Under the pieces are notes generated by a model. That model did no database searches, had not been told where the DNA came from, and worked only from the letters and a program-made list of their open reading frames with translations. DNA of 64,000 nt, taken from positions 8,602,001 through 8,666,000 of the forward strand of contig JAJNNQ010000024.1 of the NCBI GenBank assembly GCA_027886175.1, read 5' to 3'. Origin of the DNA: Phylloscopus collybita (lineage: Eukaryota > Chordata > Aves > Passeriformes > Phylloscopidae). This document shows positions 13,431 to 26,081 of this stretch, in pieces. Position 1 is the stretch's first letter; each line of letters begins with the position of its first letter. Made by a program: the position numbers and the translations under genes.

Positions 13431-13590
13431 AAAAAAGATAAAAATAAAATATAAAAAATAAAATACCCCAAACAAATAAAATAAAATAAAATAAAATAAA
13501 TAAAGTAAATAAAGTAATAAAATAATAAAATAATAAAATAATAAAATAATAAAATAATAAAATAATAAAATAATAAAATAGTAAAACAAA
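13431..13590 (+). repeat. A/T array: (AAAAT)n then (TAATAAAA)n
   Basis: Irregular AAAAT/AATAA units from about 13431 pass into a clean 8-base array, TAATAAAA, from about 13516 to 13582. The two phases share a word, consistent with one array growing out of the other. The minus-strand 'YYFIILLF' frames here are translations of the repeat. Confidence 0.95.
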
Positions 13591-13732
13591 AAACAAAACC
13601 TGTGAAATGTTCATATAAATGTATATATAAATGAAAGAAAAAGGTATAAAATCAGTGTGTGTTTATGTGGAAGTTAACTACTAATAGTTAACTTGAAAGC
13701 CATTTTTAACATACAAATACATTATGAATTCT

Positions 13733-13802
13733 ACGTGTATATATATATCTTGATACATCTGTATACATCTCTATACATCTATAAACATATATATATATAT
13801 GT
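13733..13802 (+). repeat. TA-rich and ATACATCT microsatellite cluster
   Basis: Two TA dinucleotide runs flank three to four copies of an ATACATCT-like octamer (near 13750-13780). Strand-symmetric AT sequence of this kind can extrude cruciforms, though this is only a possibility. Confidence 0.85.
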
Positions 13803-15860
13803 TTTAGACATTCAGCTGTTGGTTCATGAAAAAAAGCCTGTACTTGCATGGATGTGGGGTGGGTTTATGGAAGTAAAAGTCTAAACCACATCTGTCCCAC
13901 AATGCTCTGTATTGGTTACACCATTTTCAGTCACTCTGCTACTTGTGTTCCTCATGCCTCGTGCATGTGGTCAGCGAGAAACTAATAGAGATCAATATTC
14001 TGCAGAAACTTGCACTTAAGACAGACATTTATTTCCATCCTTTATTTAAGTATTTTGTATTTTAGGTTTGAAGGGTAAGGGAAACAGCAGCGGACAGCAG
14101 ACATGCCCAAAAGCTTCCCCAAAAAATGAAAAGTTCTGTAATGCCTGAGAAAGGTTGAAAGGCTGAGTGCCTTTATCACCCCCGAAAGGTGATAAGGTAG
14201 CAAGCTTGTATCACTTGAAAATGGTTTGTCCTCACATCCTCGTCACTTAATTTTTCATTTCCTTGCTGGTACTTGACCAAGCCATGTTTTAATTTAAATA
14301 GGTCATTTAAAAAAATATTTTCTTTTTTAGAACAGAAGGTTCAGTCGTGGTATCAAGAAAATGAAAAATGTAGTTCCTGCCAATTGCATTTCTCTTCTCC
14401 CTCTTTTGTCTTAGTTGTCTAAATCATTCTGGCTCATATTTTTTCCTGTTTTGTGCAAGATTAGAGCTTTATAGTTAATTAATTGCTACAGATTCCAGTA
14501 GCCTGAGAAAACCTTTATTTTAGATCTGTTTTCATATACATGGTTCTGTATACATGACCATACATATACATGTAAGTATGGATACATATAAACAGCTAGG
14601 TGGATTTGGTGTGGGTTTTTCTTTGTTTGATCAGTTGGTTGGTTTGGAGGTTTTGTTTTGTTCTTTACTGATGTTTCAGTTACTCCCTAACCACAGCCAG
14701 TTGAAAAATAATGAAATGTTGTGTTAAATTTCAGTAGATTCCTCACACAAGTCCTACCTGAAGTGACTGACAAAAATGAAGAACAGATTCATCTTACTCT
14801 GCATGATAAGCATAACACAATGAATGCCTTATTAATCAGGTTACTATAGCTTTCCTCAAGTTCATAGATTTTTTGTGCTCCCAGACTTTGATATTCTTTT
14901 GAATCTCTAGATAAAATATACTGGAGGAAAGACAAGCTGTAGATCAGTTCTCCAGAGCATACTAAGAACATTGCTAGCACACTAGTCCTTGTTGTGAGTT
15001 TATACCCCCATGGTGGGCCATATTTATTGAAGCTTTGGGGGGTTTTTCTTTCTCCTTCAATCCATTTTCTTCCTTTATTCTTCTGCTCTTGGGAATTCCT
15101 ATTCCCTTTTACAGAGCATACATACATTGTCTGTACAGTGGAAGACCTGTAAAGACATTTCTGTCCAATTTATCAAACTGACATGATGGTGAACAGGTTT
15201 CTCTGCCTGGCCACACAAACAACCTAACCCATGCTGACACTACTGAGTAACACCAGTAACACTTTGACAGTCCAAGATGATTGAAGTCTCCCATTCACTG
15301 GCTTCCAATCAGTCTTCCCAAAGACATAAGCAAGTCCAGAACGTCATGGGTGTCAAACAGGACTGCAGGGATGTGGAGAGGTGATGCTCTGGGAGTACCT
15401 AGGCAGAGAAAATCAAGAGACAGGAGGCTGGGCAGACAGCAGAGACAGAGCTGCCATGATCACATTCCCCTAGACAAGGCTGCAGAACCTGTTCAACCAG
15501 AGTGAGCAGCTGCTGCCACAGCGGGACCTGCAGGCAGCACAGAATCATTCCAGATGATTGCAGTAATTACAAATGCATCTCCAGCTACCTGAGAGTCCCA
15601 CTGCTTTTAAGATCACATCTTACCAAACTTCAGGATGTAGAGCACACTCTCAGGATTTATCTACTTCCAAACCTTGCTGTCCTTAAATGTCCTTACTTTT
15701 CAGACCAAAGTCCTTCCAGAGGCTTCTTTGTTTTCCTCTGACGTACAGGGCTTCCTCAGATAGGGAATGCTGATGCATTTCTGTGGTGGAAGGAAATTGA
15801 CTTTGCTTTGAAGGACTTAATGGCATCAGACACAGATGGAAGCACACTTTGAGACTCGTG
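13803..15860. other. Unassigned non-coding stretch
   Basis: No gene or named repeat. It contains a short imperfect inverted repeat at 14173-14195 (TTATCACC and GGTGATAA around a 7-base loop) and a short T/G tract at about 14600-14663. The 112-codon minus-strand open frame at 14789-15127 has no family resemblance. Near 15.3-15.55 kb the sequence is GC-richer but unrecognised. Confidence 0.5.
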
Positions 15861-15883
15861 TGTGATCACTGCAAGTGATCACA
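15861..15883. repeat. Perfect 10-bp inverted repeat
   Basis: TGTGATCACT and AGTGATCACA are exact reverse complements separated by GCA. Each arm also contains the self-complementary TGATCA. No function is implied by the sequence alone. Confidence 0.9.
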
Positions 15884-15954
15884 GTCTAGACCACATAAGA
15901 AAATTGGAGGGACAACCAGTATTCTTTCAAAGACTTCAGAATTTAGATATACAT

Positions 15955-16145
15955 ATATCTACTTCTATAAAAAAAAGATTGTGTGAAATATTTGGGCACT
16001 GGAACAGAGAAGTAGTCATAGCACCAAGCCTGACTGAATTCAAGAAGTATTTAGACAATGCTCTCAGGTCCTGTACTGGGCCAGAAGTTGGATTCAATGA
16101 TCCTTGTGGATCCCTGCCAACTCAGCATGTTCTGTGATCCTGTGA
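15955..16145 (+). mobile_element. CR1 LINE, 3' end fragment
   Basis: From about 15991 the sequence follows CR1 closely: GGGCACTGGAACAG, CACCAAGCCTGACTGAATTC, AAGAAGTATTTAGACAATGC, GTTGGATTCAATGATCC, then CCAACTCAGCATGTTCTGTG and a final CTGTGA. The 3' end points right, so the element is on the plus strand. Bases from about 15955 to 15990 may be more diverged CR1. This copy belongs to the CR1 type whose 3' end reads 'CCAACTCAG...TTCTGTGA', distinct from the copies at 6.8 and 45.8 kb. It is 5'-truncated and non-coding; the 91-codon frame over it is fortuitous. Confidence 0.88.
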
Positions 16146-16384
16146 CTGCCTTTAGTGGCTCAGCTGTCTGTCCTGCTTAAAATGGTGCATGCCTGACATA
16201 TTTATGATTGTTTTCTCTTTATTTTTTTTTAATGACCTCTGAATGATTTTTGACACACCATTAGTACAAGTAAATAATTCAACATATACATTAAACCCTT
16301 TGATATACAGCAGAAATAGAAGTCAATTTTAAATGGGTAAATTCATTAATTGAACCAGACTGTTTAATTGAAGGCAGGTTTTGA

Positions 16385-16385
<1 letters not shown>

Positions 16386-16421
<36 letters not shown>
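16386..16421 (+). repeat. (TTA)n microsatellite
   Basis: Twelve uninterrupted copies of TTA. A clean trinucleotide array, likely polymorphic. Confidence 0.97.
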
Positions 16422-18095
16422 GTCTTTGCTCCTAATGAAAATAGAGTCAGATGTGGGACCAAAATTTGTAAATGATCAAGTAATTCAGGAAACTGACATC
16501 CTGTGTAGAAATATGACATATACCATTATGTATAATGTTACTCTCAGGTTCCAGGGTTGAGAACAAGGAACCCATCTGCAAACAATTTGTTTATCCCTGG
16601 GAAGGGATGATTAAGAGATTATTTGTTTTGGCTGCAGTCTAACCTTTCCTTGCAGAAATCATATGCTTTAAACACAGTCTAATAATTTGTAACCTCTAGA
16701 AATCAAAATAGATAAAATAATAGTTATGTGGGCAGTGGGAAGATAAGCATTCAAACTAATCTCTTTTTCAAGGCCCTATTTATTCAGTGTAGTTGAAGAG
16801 AGAAGCTCTTTTGTTTCTGCAGAGGCAGCAAGAACCAGATTCCATTCAGCTCTTGGTATATTTGAAAATAAATATTTCTAGAACCTCTGCTAATTTACTA
16901 ATAGTCTGCCCAGCAGAAATTACTCTTGCTGATGCTGTATGCCATTTTGATGGAGTCGCTGAAATTAATTCAAAATTCATTTCCACAATTTTTAATTCTT
17001 TTGTGTTTTTTGGTTTTTTTTCAGAACACAAACTACTGGTCCTACCAACCTGATCTATACTTTTTCTCCCTCTCCTAATGCAAAATGAGAGGAAATCCCT
17101 CACAGATACTTTGATGTTGTGTGCCATATTGCTCAACATGAAAATAAAATGTCACTAAAAACTATTTGAAACTGAAATTCAGCACTTACTAGAGCCAACA
17201 GAGGCATCTATTGCACTGGCATACCTACAAAAAGCTTTCATCACAATTTAGAATATTTGTCAGAGTGCAATCACTCAAGTATTTGTATCTCTGACTAGGT
17301 TTGCTTCAGTGAACACCTGTTTTACAGCAGGTGAGGCTGCCTGTGGTAGAGAAGCTGTATACTTGTATAGTGCTTTCAGGATTTGGATTTCTATGGTGAA
17401 CAAAATCATTATCTGCCAACATTTCTACAGCCATCCATCACTGTCCCAGACTATTTCTTCTAATAGTCCCAGACTATTTCTTCTTGCCATGCTAAGCTTC
17501 AACTCCCTGCAACTGTGAACTGAAAATCTTCCTCAGGAAAGAGCAGAAATTTCCCATTGAATAGTGCAGAGTCCAGTTTACTTCATTGTGAAAATACTAC
17601 AAATGTTATTTCTTCACTGTTAATTGCATATCAAAAGGCTTTGTACACAGCACACTTCTAGACCTTCTAGAAAATGTCTATCTCTTTCTATAATATTATT
17701 GGAATATTTTAGAAGTCACATGGAGACTTGCTTGCATAGAGGTCAATTACTCTAGATCTTAGTGAAAATTTTGTCAATGACTTTAACACTTAGTGACTTC
17801 AGTATGTGTTTCATAATTCAATATGCAGTTATTTTTTGAGACAATGCTGTATTTAGAAAGAAGTGAGTCATCAGTACTCTAAAGATACCAACAGGGTGTT
17901 CACTGGTGAAGAGAATAGAGGAATTTGATTGTGATGTACCAATTTAATTAGAAAATTACTCCAAGGACAGAAATAGACCTGTTTTAAAATCCCCTTCTCA
18001 TTCACAGTCCATTGAGATGGACAACATCTTCTAACAAAAGGCATAGAATGCTCTAGAAAGTGTCTCTAGGTCTACCTGTTGTTCACATAATGCTA
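16422..18095. other. Unassigned non-coding stretch with a small direct duplication
   Basis: No gene or repeat family was recognised. A 19-base word beginning GTCCCAGACTATTTC occurs at 17443-17461 and again at 17466-17484, spaced by AATA (period 23), a recent local duplication. The opposed open frames at 16793-17139 show no known protein. Confidence 0.55.
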
Positions 18096-18147
18096 ATATC
18101 AGTGAATGACTGCTGGCTGGTTTTGCCAGCAGTCATTCACTGAGTAT
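18096..18147. repeat. Near-perfect hairpin (18-bp arms, 7-base loop)
   Basis: CAGTGAATGACTGCTGGC (18100-18117) and GCCAGCAGTCATTCACTG (18125-18142) are exact reverse complements around the loop TGGTTTT. One further T-A pair extends the stem to 19 bp, and after a single bulged G three more pairs (ATA/TAT) form. It is far longer than expected by chance for such a tight hairpin. It is short for a microRNA precursor. It may instead record a template-switch mutation during replication. Confidence 0.95.
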
Positions 18148-20733
18148 ATTTTCTCATTGAATTAGTGAAGAGATGTCAGTGGATTTACAAAATATGTCTG
18201 TCTTAATGTAGTTCCTGACAGATCTGAATTCTTTTCCATGCCACTCTGCTGCTGCCAGCATGGAATAATTCGAGAGTATTTCATCTTTGGGGATTAAGAT
18301 CCAAGTACAATTAGTTAATAAGTATAAATGAATGCAGCTATTACCTTAGCCCTTAAGCTTTTGGCAATGCAGATGAGTGCCAGGGCTCTGGATGTGCAGG
18401 GCTGTCACATTTCAGGATTCCAGTGCTTTCAGTCTTAGAGGCAATGCATTACCTGCACAGTCCTTACTGGTGTCTTTTGTTCAACTGCAAAATCTTTTTT
18501 AGGAATAGGGAGGAGGCTGTAGCTCAAATATTCCCTGTGCAGGATTCTCCATGGAATACTGGCTGTAGTAGAGGAAATTTACCTTGCCAAACTACATTAG
18601 TCTTCTGAACACAGCCTTTCTGCCCTCTGTCCTTCAGCAGATCACAACATGTAACCCAACCTGAACAAAGCAAATGCAAAATATCATTTTTCCTTGCAGG
18701 AGTGATGGATGCTTACCAAGGCACTGCTCTCTGTTTTCAGCAGGGTTGTAAGAGTAACTGGCCCCCTAAGAGCCATGAGCTGAAATGTCTCAATCCCTTT
18801 AAGACTCCCTTTCCATTTAAGAGCACCTGAGAGTCCAGGTCAAAGTATATTAGCAACTTGATTAAATTCCTCTCTGTTCCTCTCAGACAGTGCCCTTAAC
18901 TGCTTCTGTTGGTTTACTGTATTAAAGGCTCATCAGAGTTATGGCTCCTGACTCAGAATTAATCACCCCTGGAGGGCTCTCCCGGGGTTGGCTTCTGCTG
19001 ACGAGGTTGATGCACAAGGTCAGGGTTACCTTTGTTGCACTGGCATTGGTAGGACAGCAGCCCTATCCCAAGATTTTTGAAGTGCCAAGGATATGGCAGG
19101 ACCAATTTGGAACTGTCTCATTTTAAGACATCTACCTGTCTGTAAGGCACCTACAGCTTCACAGATCTGTTACATTGTTAAAAGAGTGAAATAATTTTTC
19201 ACATCATTTGTATACACTTTAGTTTTTAATTTCATTAATATTTAAATTGATACTCATATCCATTGATACATTGGTAAAGAAAAATGTGGGTGTGCTTACC
19301 TGTTTGATATTCACACCAGTGAAAAATTGGTTATCACAAAGATTAAATGTACATAAATTCTATTTACTTACATTAAGGTGGCTGAACCTTTAGCTGCAGC
19401 AATACAAAATGAATGAGGAAGCAGACCCTTGAGTTATAATTACAAATGAAATAGGTGCACATAAATAAATATACATGATACACTGTCCCTGATGAGAGAG
19501 TAGATGTACTTTTACATTTTGTGGAAGATACAGTTCTTTTTGGTAACCATTATTTTCAATTCCTGATTAAGGCTGTAAATGTATCTATCCTATTCAAAAT
19601 ATTTTTTCCATATAAGTCTTCAGGAAGATGTATGGCAAGCAAGTTTATAGTTGCTGTATTTCTTGGAAAATGGTTTGATCACACACTTCTAGTTTTTAAG
19701 AAGAAATTGTTTCCCCCCACATTTGCCAAACTTTTCTTTGTTGCTTATATTTTTGCAGTCATGTAAATGTATTTAATGATTAATCATTTGACATAAGCCA
19801 AAGTGATTTTTAATGAGCAGTAGCACTGTTGCACATTGTTTTATGATTTAGGATGGTAGGTAATTTTTTATTTATTATTTGCTTTCACAATAAAAGGTTC
19901 AGAAGAGATGTTTATCGGGACAGAGATGTTTATCAGGACAATTAGTGACCCTGGGGTTCTTTTGGCTAGGAAAGCAAGCCAAAACAGGATTATAACATCG
20001 CAGCATGGCTTCAATCAGCTGTGGGCTCAGAGAACACCCTCCTTTGCCAGGAACATCTGGCTTTTGAAAAGCTGGTAAAAAGTTTGGGATTTCTGTAATA
20101 AAAGCCAGAAATTAATTACAAACCCAGGAGTAACTTCAATAGTTTTTTTGAAGTGGAAGCAGTTTCATTTTCCTTAGGGATGAAGAGAAGGACTTGCCAG
20201 TAAAGCTGGCCTAAACAAATTATTCAGTAGATACACTCTGCTGCAGCTCAGAAAAAAATTGATTCCACATCCTTGTCCATTAATCTACTTCATAACATTA
20301 ACAAAGGCACAGAAATTCTGGTAAACACAGGTAAACATAATTCTGCAAACACCAGAAGTTTTGGTTTTAATCTCAATTTACTAAATATGTTGGCATCTTT
20401 ACAGTACAATCATCAAGCAAGGAAAGAGAATTTTTAAAACATTGCCATTACAGAAAGAATTGAATCCTGTTCTGTAAGTGCAATAATCACATAAGAAAAG
20501 CAGTCATGAAAGGAAGCTCGTATTATTTTTTTTTTTTAATTCTCTAGAGAACTCATCCAGCAGTTTAAATAGATGTCTAATTTCAAAGTTATGATTAGTT
20601 TCATAGAGGGTTTATTCATATGGTTTAGTTCTGTGTGTACTGAAGAAATTTGCTGAATCAAGGTCAATATCCTGTGCATACAAGGACGTCCATACTGATT
20701 TTGTCTGTGGTACAGGCATTATTACCTGCACTT
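18148..20733. other. Unassigned non-coding stretch
   Basis: No gene or known repeat was seen. A 20-base unit (AGAGATGTTTATC then G/A, then GGACA) is repeated twice at about 19905-19940, a small tandem duplication. Confidence 0.55.
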
Positions 20734-20777
20734 TATAGGTAAGACTTTATCTTACCTATATCTTTATAGGTAAGACT
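20731..20777. repeat. Combined inverted and direct repeat (TATAGGTAAGA)
   Basis: TATAGGTAAGA (20734-20744) is followed after five bases by its exact reverse complement (20750-20760). The word CTTTATAGGTAAGACT (20731-20746) then recurs at 20762-20777. So three alternating copies of one 11-base word lie within 47 bases. Confidence 0.92.
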
Positions 20778-20937
20778 ATCCTTTGAATTACTCCACAGTG
20801 CATTATGTCACCACTGAAACTTAATGCATTTGTAGTTTTTCAAATCACCTGTATTTTCAGACCATTTTCAAACATGGAAGTAGCTTCTTGGTTAAAAAAA
20901 ATTTTTAAAAGGCTTAATAAATCATCTGTGCATACAG

Positions 20938-21240
20938 ATGGGTGATTCTGCAGTGCAAAGATGTGTGGGAAGTAGCAGTAAAAGCACCATCAAGTCCTCA
21001 GCGCAAGGGAAAACTGTTCTTTTTCTCTGTGGGTGCGGAGGTCTGTCCTTGCTGGAAGCTGTATCCTTCTCCCATGCACTGCACAGTTATTTGATAACTG
21101 ATAGAAAGCTGGCTGGAGTCAGATCTTCCATGTGCAGCTGGAAAGATAATTTTGGTTTTCAACCCCAGAAGGCTGCTAGGTCACAGTGCCAGTCCTGGGC
21201 ATGGGAGGGGGGACAAACAACAGGAGGAAGACCAAGGTAA
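20938..21240 (+). other. Open stretch ending at a splice-donor consensus; weak exon candidate
   Basis: An open frame of 100 codons starts at an ATG at 20938 and is closed only by the TAA inside AAGGTAAGT, a near-ideal 5' splice site at about 21234-21242. A TTCTGCAG acceptor-like site lies near 20945-20952, so an exon of about 285 bases could be drawn. The predicted residues contain no domain, signal peptide or family motif that I recognise. Donor-like and acceptor-like words are common by chance, so an untranslated or non-coding RNA exon, or no exon at all, is equally possible. Confidence 0.15.
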
Positions 21241-23989
21241 GTATGATTGAACACATCATTGCTTAAAAGAGATTTCAACTCTTGCTTGTGCAGGGGTAAA
21301 GCCTCAAACACCTGAGTGAAATATATAATCAAGTTGCTTGTATATTAGCAGTAGTTTGTGAGTATGGATCTGAATTTTGTTTGTACTTTATAAGCATGCC
21401 CACCTGAAACATATTAGCTGTTAGCTGTTTGCAGAACTCAGGTCCATCTGGCAGTTGAATGTTTAAGTCTATTAGATTTTTTTTCTATAAGTAATAGAAG
21501 TGTTAAGAGGAATTCAGTACCCAGAGGTATTTTCCCTGCTGGTTTTTTGCTTGTTTCTTTGCTTACCCACGTTTCCATACACAACATAATTATTTGGGGG
21601 TTGTATTTCCCCACAGGCTCACAGAATGAAAGTCAGTAAGCTGCCTCCTTGCTGGAAATCTGTATATACTTAATTTGCATAACAGTGAAAAGGGTTTGTG
21701 GCATTTCAGTAGGAAAAGACCTTATAAAATATTAACATTTTGAGAGATTTGAAGAATTACAAATCAACTCCTAATTAGCTCTCATAAGAAATACTATGTT
21801 GTGTGATGAGCATAACTCCAAGTTTCTTAATGCTACATTCCCAACATAATTCTTATCATTCACTGTTTTCATCTTGAGTTTTTTTCAGGTTTTCATTTCT
21901 CCTCTGATCATTCAAGTTGACAAAGCCTCATTTCAGCACAGCACTGGAGTATCTCTGTAGCCAGTTGCACTTCATCTCAAGCTAACAGCTCCTAGTTTAA
22001 GACTCTACATAAATATGCAATAATTTCCTAACCCTGATGGAATGAATGGCTCAATGTCCTTAACATAACCCCGATGTAACCAGGTTTAGAGTTTGAAGTA
22101 CTGACCTGGACCAGCAGAAGCCCACAGGAAAGTAGAATTTATGAGAGACTTCGATAATAAAATCAGTAATGCAGGAAAAATAATGCAAAATAAAGCAAAA
22201 AGCAAAACCCCCAGTAAAGCATAAAATATGGGGAGATTCTCCAAGACAGTGAAAACAGTGAAATAATGATCTTTTTTAAGGTAGTAGTACCCATTTTAAT
22301 AATTGAGGGATCGTTTCCTATTTCACCAAAACAGTACTTACCTGTGTCTCAAAACATGTATTGGAACCTAAGTTATACAATAAAAAATAGATGTAGTATA
22401 TAATAATTATATTAATAATAATAATGTAGGTAGGATTAATACACAATAGAACAATAATTAGAACAGGAAGTGAGATTTAATAGCAATATAACACAGAATA
22501 AACAGATTTCAGGCTTTCTCTTATAGTTCAGATTTTGAATCTCCTGAGAGGGAAGAATTATTCTTCTTTCCTAGCCTATTCTAGTGATTGTTGGAGGAAA
22601 TGACTGATGATAACACTGTGTGGAATCATGCAGAAATTGAGTAACTGCAGTACAAGCTGCCACACGGAGTACCAGTCTGTGGTTATGAACTCTCATGCTG
22701 TCTTGCAGCCATTTGAGGGTGTAATACACACCATTGGAGTGATGAGAACAGTGTGTTATTTGATGCACATGCACTGACACAGGGCCTTTTTTCTACTTAA
22801 GGCAATATTAAAGGACTATTCCTTTGGTTAGGGGCAAAGAGGATCTTGAATGGGGGATTATAACCAGCTCCAAAAATACCCACTGGAAAGAATATCCTAC
22901 CTCTGAGCATGCCAGCTTTTTCTTTCCTTAGGCCCTTTGCAGTTTGATGATGTTAAGGTGTTGAAGGTTTTCCCTGGGGACACTGCAGGGATCCCAGGAA
23001 TGGTGTGAGGAGAGCAGCCTTTGGTGGCTCTTCTCCAAGAGTCCAGGGACATGAGGATCTACAAGAAAAGTCCCATACTGGGCATGCCTGAGGGGTCCTG
23101 AACACCCTTGGTTGTACCTCGGGTTAGCAGACAATCCATAACAGCCAAACAGCCCTTGTTTAAGGAAAGAAAAGCTGTCTGAATAGAACTTCTTGATATT
23201 TCTTTTAAAAAATATATGGATGGCATTGCTTCTGCAGATCCAGTGTTAAAAACTACAGTTGTCACAATGATGGGACTGTTGATCTGAGATTGCTGTGTGG
23301 GCCATTTAAAATAGTAGGCTGAATTCTACAATACTTTTATTTTGTCTCATGAGCCCTTTTCTTCTGTGCTTATTCAGGTATGCACTGAATCCTATGGCTG
23401 GACTTAGCAGGTCAAGAAGCTTTATAGACAATCCAGAATAAGGCTGCAAAGTTTCACTACATATTTACACAACTTTCTGCTAAGTTGCATTTTGTCTCAG
23501 GGACTGGGGAGTAGGTTATGCCTTTGTTTGTTTTCTGTGAGATGACAGCATTGCAAAGCTCTGGCTCCAGCAGGTGATTGGCCTCCAATTCCAGGAGTTT
23601 TCCAGGGGAGTATTCAGGGGAATATTTTCTATTTGTATTTACATATATTGAACTTGTGGTTTCAAAACTATTTTTTCCTTATGTGTTTCCTTCCACTGGT
23701 TGCATTTCTTCCTTTGTAATGACATGCTTTGACAATGGAACCCAAAGGGACACGTACAGCTAAAAAGTAATTTTCAGAGAGAGAATAGAAAGCAAACAGG
23801 AGCTTGCTAAAGCAAATCTTGATTTATATATTGCTTGAACTACTACTGAAATCAAAGGGGGAAAAGCATGTTTTAGGTCTTCCCTCTTCCTATTAAATTA
23901 CTTGAAGGTCTGTGAACACGATCAGCCCAGAGTCTTGCTAGCAAATGAACAAACCATGTTCTACTGAGCATCTTTTGAAGATAAATTCA
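21241..23989. other. Unassigned non-coding stretch
   Basis: No gene or repeat family was identified. An A/T and AAT-rich portion lies at about 22380-22450. The sequence at about 22570-22790 is more balanced in composition and unique-looking, but I cannot tell whether it is conserved. Confidence 0.55.
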
Positions 23990-24194
<205 letters not shown>

Positions 24195-26081
24195 AAATGG
24201 AGCATTCTGAAAGAGTAGTACTAAGTACACAGAAAACACTGTGATTATGAATAATTTAGTAAGTTGTGTGTGCTGTGCTTGTTTTGCCTTCCCTCATACA
24301 ACATAAATCAGATGCAGCTTACACTGCAGTGAAAACAGAAAAGCGAGGGCATGCAACGTGCCAATACACTACTGAGGGAATGAACCAGGGCCAGCTGAGC
24401 ATCCAGTGACTGCAGAAATCCAAGTAAGATTTATGTGCAAGAGGAAATCATTGTACCATTCAAGAGAGCTGCAAACCTCTCTCAGAAACTTTTTCAACCC
24501 CATTTACTTTTTCAGAGGTAAGAGTATTTGCTGCTCTATAGGACCGGGGTGACGAACTTTATTATGCATGGGCACACTCTTCTTTCTGCATTTGTAGAGC
24601 AGGCAGTATCACAGACACTTAATTTCTGACAAATTAAACCCCTCTCCTACAGGGATCCACCCAGCCTAGACATGGTACCTTTCCCAGTAGTTTTTGAGTT
24701 GGCAGGGAAAAGAGAAATCTGTTAGGCCAGATAACTGACTGCAAGCTTATAATTGATACATTTATCAAGAAGTTTTAGTAGTGTGGCCTATGTTGTTCTG
24801 AATAGTCTGTTGAACTGTTGCTTAAAAACAAGTTTGAGGGAAAAAAAAAAGAAGCCTGGAAAAAGAAACATAATTTCATTTAGGGTTTTTTCCTAAAGGA
24901 AATGGTCATACTTAAAACAAACATCAAAGCAACAGTGGAATTTCTATACTTAGAAATTATGGAAAAAAAATTTAGCAGTTTTGCAATAAGAAATGAGTAG
25001 TCATATTTTTCTGTCTGTATCATAAATACACATATGAAACCAAATGTTTTAGCAGACTTCTCTTATAGAACCTGGGACAGAGCCTCTGAAAAAAAATATT
25101 TTATTAATTTAGTTAGAAAAAATTGGCACACAAACATTGTCTCTGTGGATCTGGAGACTACAGTTCAATTAATATCTCAACCAAAGATAATCTAACCTAT
25201 GGAACTGCCAGGTCTTTTTATCTTGACCTTTCTTCACCCTCCAAAGTTGTCACTGAAGGCTTCTATTTATTTTAAGTGGCATAAATGTTAATTGCTGGAG
25301 TTTTTTCTTAACCAGTATTATACAAAGGAGCAGGGCCATTGTAGCCCATGTATCCTTGCTATCTATGTGTACTACACATGGAAAATTCACACATTGTCCT
25401 GGCTCTGTGCTCCAGTATGGGAAATTTACCTGCTCTCATCAGCTGAAAGCTGAACAAAACATAAAGCTTTCCAAGATAAGGAAATGGAACTGGGAACTCT
25501 GAGCAGTCAGTGATGTATCCATTTACTCAAGACACAAACATCAGTATTTCACCTGCAAGCATTTTAGCAGGAACAGTCAAAACACAAGTGACCCAAGCCA
25601 ATATTTATCTTTCCAGGTATCAATGGGCTCTTAAGGCATTATCCCTGGCTACAGTTTTAAAACACTCCAAGTGGTCCTCAGATTTCCTCTTTGGCTGCAG
25701 CCATGACCTCTTTAATCTTACTGGGCTCTTTTGTTACCATGGCTGTAAGTTTGGTTTTCTACTCAGATCTCTGCTCAACACTACGTGTTCTTAATTGCTC
25801 ATGAAAGTTAAATAAACTCCATGTCCCTCACTTCCACATTAATTTAGTAGATTGCTTTTGTAATTTTTTTTTTCCAGTTTTTCCAAGCTTGGCATATCCT
25901 CATAATTAGCACCGCTCTGTCAAGGGACAGTAGCAATAAAATATCCACTGGTCTCTAGATGGATGAAGTCCTCAGGATTCTCTTTGTAGGGACAGAAAAG
26001 AAGAGATGAAAGTAAAAATACTGAGGCACATACAACTCCTGCCCTGAACAGTGGCACAAAGCCCCAGAGCCATGTGATGTC
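24195..26081. other. Unassigned non-coding stretch
   Basis: No gene or named repeat. Poly-A runs occur near 24840 and 24961. A 94-codon plus-strand open frame (25510-25794) is unrecognised. Confidence 0.55.

Noticed and set aside
18096..18147. Hairpin as a canonical microRNA precursor
   Set aside because: The stem is about 19-22 bp with a 7-base loop, too short for an ordinary 60-80-base precursor with two-turn stem and flanks.
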